From an uncultured Bacteroides sp. (GTDB lineage: Bacteria > Bacteroidota > Bacteroidia > Bacteroidales > Bacteroidaceae): 6,935 nucleotides of DNA. Positions 5,609-6,935 of the stretch are shown here, in pieces. The translations under genes and the position numbers were made by a program. How positions within the stretch are numbered: position 1 is the stretch's first letter; every line of letters begins with the position of its first letter. The notes beneath the pieces were generated by a model. The model had not been told where the DNA came from. It did not search any database and worked only from the letters and a program-made list of their open reading frames with translations. Location: assembly GCA_900557355.1 (NCBI GenBank), contig USSR01000371.1, positions 1-6,935 of the forward strand. Direction: 5' to 3'.

Positions 5609-6935
5609 TCATTTACCCAATGTCCACGAAATGGCATTGTGCAACATTGCGGTGAAATCATCCGACTTGAACAGCTTCGGGCTGTGCCCCATCTGGAAAT
5701 AGACATTACGGGCCTTCACTTTTTCATTGACCCATACCACCGGATGGTCACCCATCTTCACATCCGAAGCAGGGGTATAGGTGAATTCGTCCACATTCGC
5801 CAATACACGTACATTGGGGCGCGGACTCTTGTCGTATGTGTACCACTCGTCATCGGGGAGGACGAACGAGGCATCCACATTCTTCATCACAGGGTGCTCC
5901 TTGTCTTCCACCACTACCGTGCCGTCGGCAAGCGGAGCAATGTAGTTACGGAAACGGATGCCCCCCATAAAATCGCTGAACCACTGCCACAAAGGATACC
6001 CGTCAAACTCTCCAAGCAACGTGGCATGATGGAAGCCTATCCAGCCGCCACGACCTTCATTGATGTAATCCACAAAATTCTGCTCCGCCTCCTTGGGCCA
6101 TGTATAAGGCGGAAAGTCCAGCTGGATGACAAGATCCGTACCGTCCAGCACACTCTTTTGTGCCAAAAGGCCGGCATTGTTCAGCACTTGAATCTGCAGG
6201 TTCTGAACCTTACTTTCATCTACCAGCCATTTCAATGCTGCATCCGAGAAAGGCTTGTGTTGTCCGGCACTCTCAGTGAGTACCAATACCCGGTAGGTCT
6301 TATCATAAAAAGGCTTGCGTTCTATCAGGTTCTCATAGACGGTACGGCGCAAGTCACCCTGCTCGTTGTCTCCGTCATAATCCCAATACATACCTCCCAA
6401 CAGGTTTTGCTTCAGAATATACTGGCACTTGATGGCCAATGAACGCGGATTCTCATAACCGAAAACGAGTGTATCGTTCTTATTCACCAGGTAAGGTACC
6501 CGGGCCGTCTCGTCCCAACATTCACGGAATCCTTTGGCATATCCCACCTTGTTGAAGTCTTGAAAATTGGGATATTCCTTTCCACCGCGGCCATAGAAAG
6601 GCATCCCCATCACCAGCTTGTCGGCAGGCACACCGGCAGCCAAATGAGCCTTCACAGCCTTGTCACCCGTCATCCGGCCACTGTTGTCCGAAGAGTAGAG
6701 AGCAGAATGGTGCTTAGGGGCATTTCCCATATCGTATGACATGATATTCACGAAATCAATATAAGGAAGAATAGCCTGGAAATCAATATATTCACCGGAA
6801 GCCACCGTAGCAAGGGTCAACAACTTCTTCGGGCCGATGGCCTTACGGATGTCCCGCATCAGTAATGTAAAGTTCTTCGTGTCGTCAGGAGAAGAAGAAA
6901 TGCCGGCGGCATTACTCGTAGGATACTCCCAATCG
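5609..6935 (-). CDS. GH18 glycoside hydrolase fused to a C-terminal ThuA-like domain, 5' end outside the window
   Basis: Partial gene with 441 visible codons ending in TGA at 5609-5611. The frame is open to the right edge, beginning within the GH18 signature (visible residues 1-3 are DWE, with the catalytic Glu third), so the true start, signal peptide and first barrel strands are missing. The GH18 part covers visible residues 1 to about 205, including MSYDM at 65-69 and the closing GGMYWD around 180-185. After only a few linker residues a ThuA-like domain (class I glutamine-amidotransferase-like fold, named for trehalose utilisation) fills about 214-441: RVLVLTES, GGWIGFHHAT near 296-305, and the terminal VVWVNEK...VYFQMGHSP pattern. 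The GH18 half matches the 1683-2762 protein at about 58 of the first 80 residues by hand count. Likely secreted, like its paralogue. GH18 is expected to cut beta-GlcNAc linkages; the role of the ThuA-like part is unknown. Confidence 0.93.
   Translation of the reverse strand, partial: DWEYPTSNAAGISSSPDDTKNFTLLMRDIRKAIGPKKLLTLATVASGEYIDFQAILPYIDFVNIMSYDMGNAPKHHSALYSSDNSGRMTGDKAVKAHLAAGVPADKLVMGMPFYGRGGKEYPNFQDFNKVGYAKGFRECWDETARVPYLVNKNDTLVFGYENPRSLAIKCQYILKQNLLGGMYWDYDGDNEQGDLRRTVYENLIERKPFYDKTYRVLVLTESAGQHKPFSDAALKWLVDESKVQNLQIQVLNNAGLLAQKSVLDGTDLVIQLDFPPYTWPKEAEQNFVDYINEGRGGWIGFHHATLLGEFDGYPLWQWFSDFMGGIRFRNYIAPLADGTVVVEDKEHPVMKNVDASFVLPDDEWYTYDKSPRPNVRVLANVDEFTYTPASDVKMGDHPVVWVNEKVKARNVYFQMGHSPKLFKSDDFTAMLHNAISWTLGK

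Noticed and set aside
1..6935. CRISPR arrays, tRNA or rRNA genes, insertion sequences and prophage genes
   Set aside because: No regularly spaced long repeats, no cloverleaf or rRNA-like segments, and no transposase or phage motifs were seen on either strand.

Overview
The window looks like part of a polysaccharide utilisation locus (PUL) from a gut-type Bacteroidales bacterium (Bacteroides, Parabacteroides or a close relative). The basis is a SusC/RagA-family TonB-dependent receptor with its carboxypeptidase-D-like N-terminal domain and DEVVV signature, secreted glycoside hydrolases with Sec or lipoprotein signals, AT-rich leaders without Shine-Dalgarno sequences, and a TAnnTTTG-type promoter box. 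The genus cannot be fixed from the sequence alone.

All four confident genes lie on the minus strand, so transcription runs from high to low coordinates. First, at the right edge (5609-6935, 5' end outside the window), is a GH18 catalytic domain fused in one open frame to a ThuA-like domain. It is followed at 5437-5487 by a strong intrinsic terminator, a perfect 13-bp stem with a T-rich tail. Second, 5119-5608 has no confident gene but holds a GC-rich, repeat-containing patch and a possible 28-codon plus-strand ORF. Third, 2803-5118 encodes a complete 771-residue GH3 beta-glucosidase-type enzyme. Only 40 bp further on is a complete 359-residue GH18 lipoprotein (1683-2762), closely related to the GH18 half of the fusion gene. 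Fourth, 1380-1682 is a regulatory gap with direct repeats, a -7 promoter box and a TTCTAA hexamer-repeat leader. Fifth, 1-1379 is the N-terminal part (459 complete codons) of the SusC-like transporter, which runs off the left edge. A SusD partner would be expected beyond the window.

Inferred joint role: the two GH18 enzymes cleave a beta-GlcNAc-containing glycan (chitin-type oligosaccharide or N-glycan core) outside the cytoplasm. The GH3 enzyme trims beta-linked terminal sugars in the periplasm or at the surface, and the SusC system imports the oligosaccharides. The ThuA-like domain suggests an extra sugar-related step of unknown chemistry. The substrate is not proven by the sequence. The most unusual points are the GH18-ThuA fusion, the hexamer-repeat leader of the susC-like gene, the spaced direct repeats upstream of it, and the structured patch between the fusion gene and the GH3 gene.
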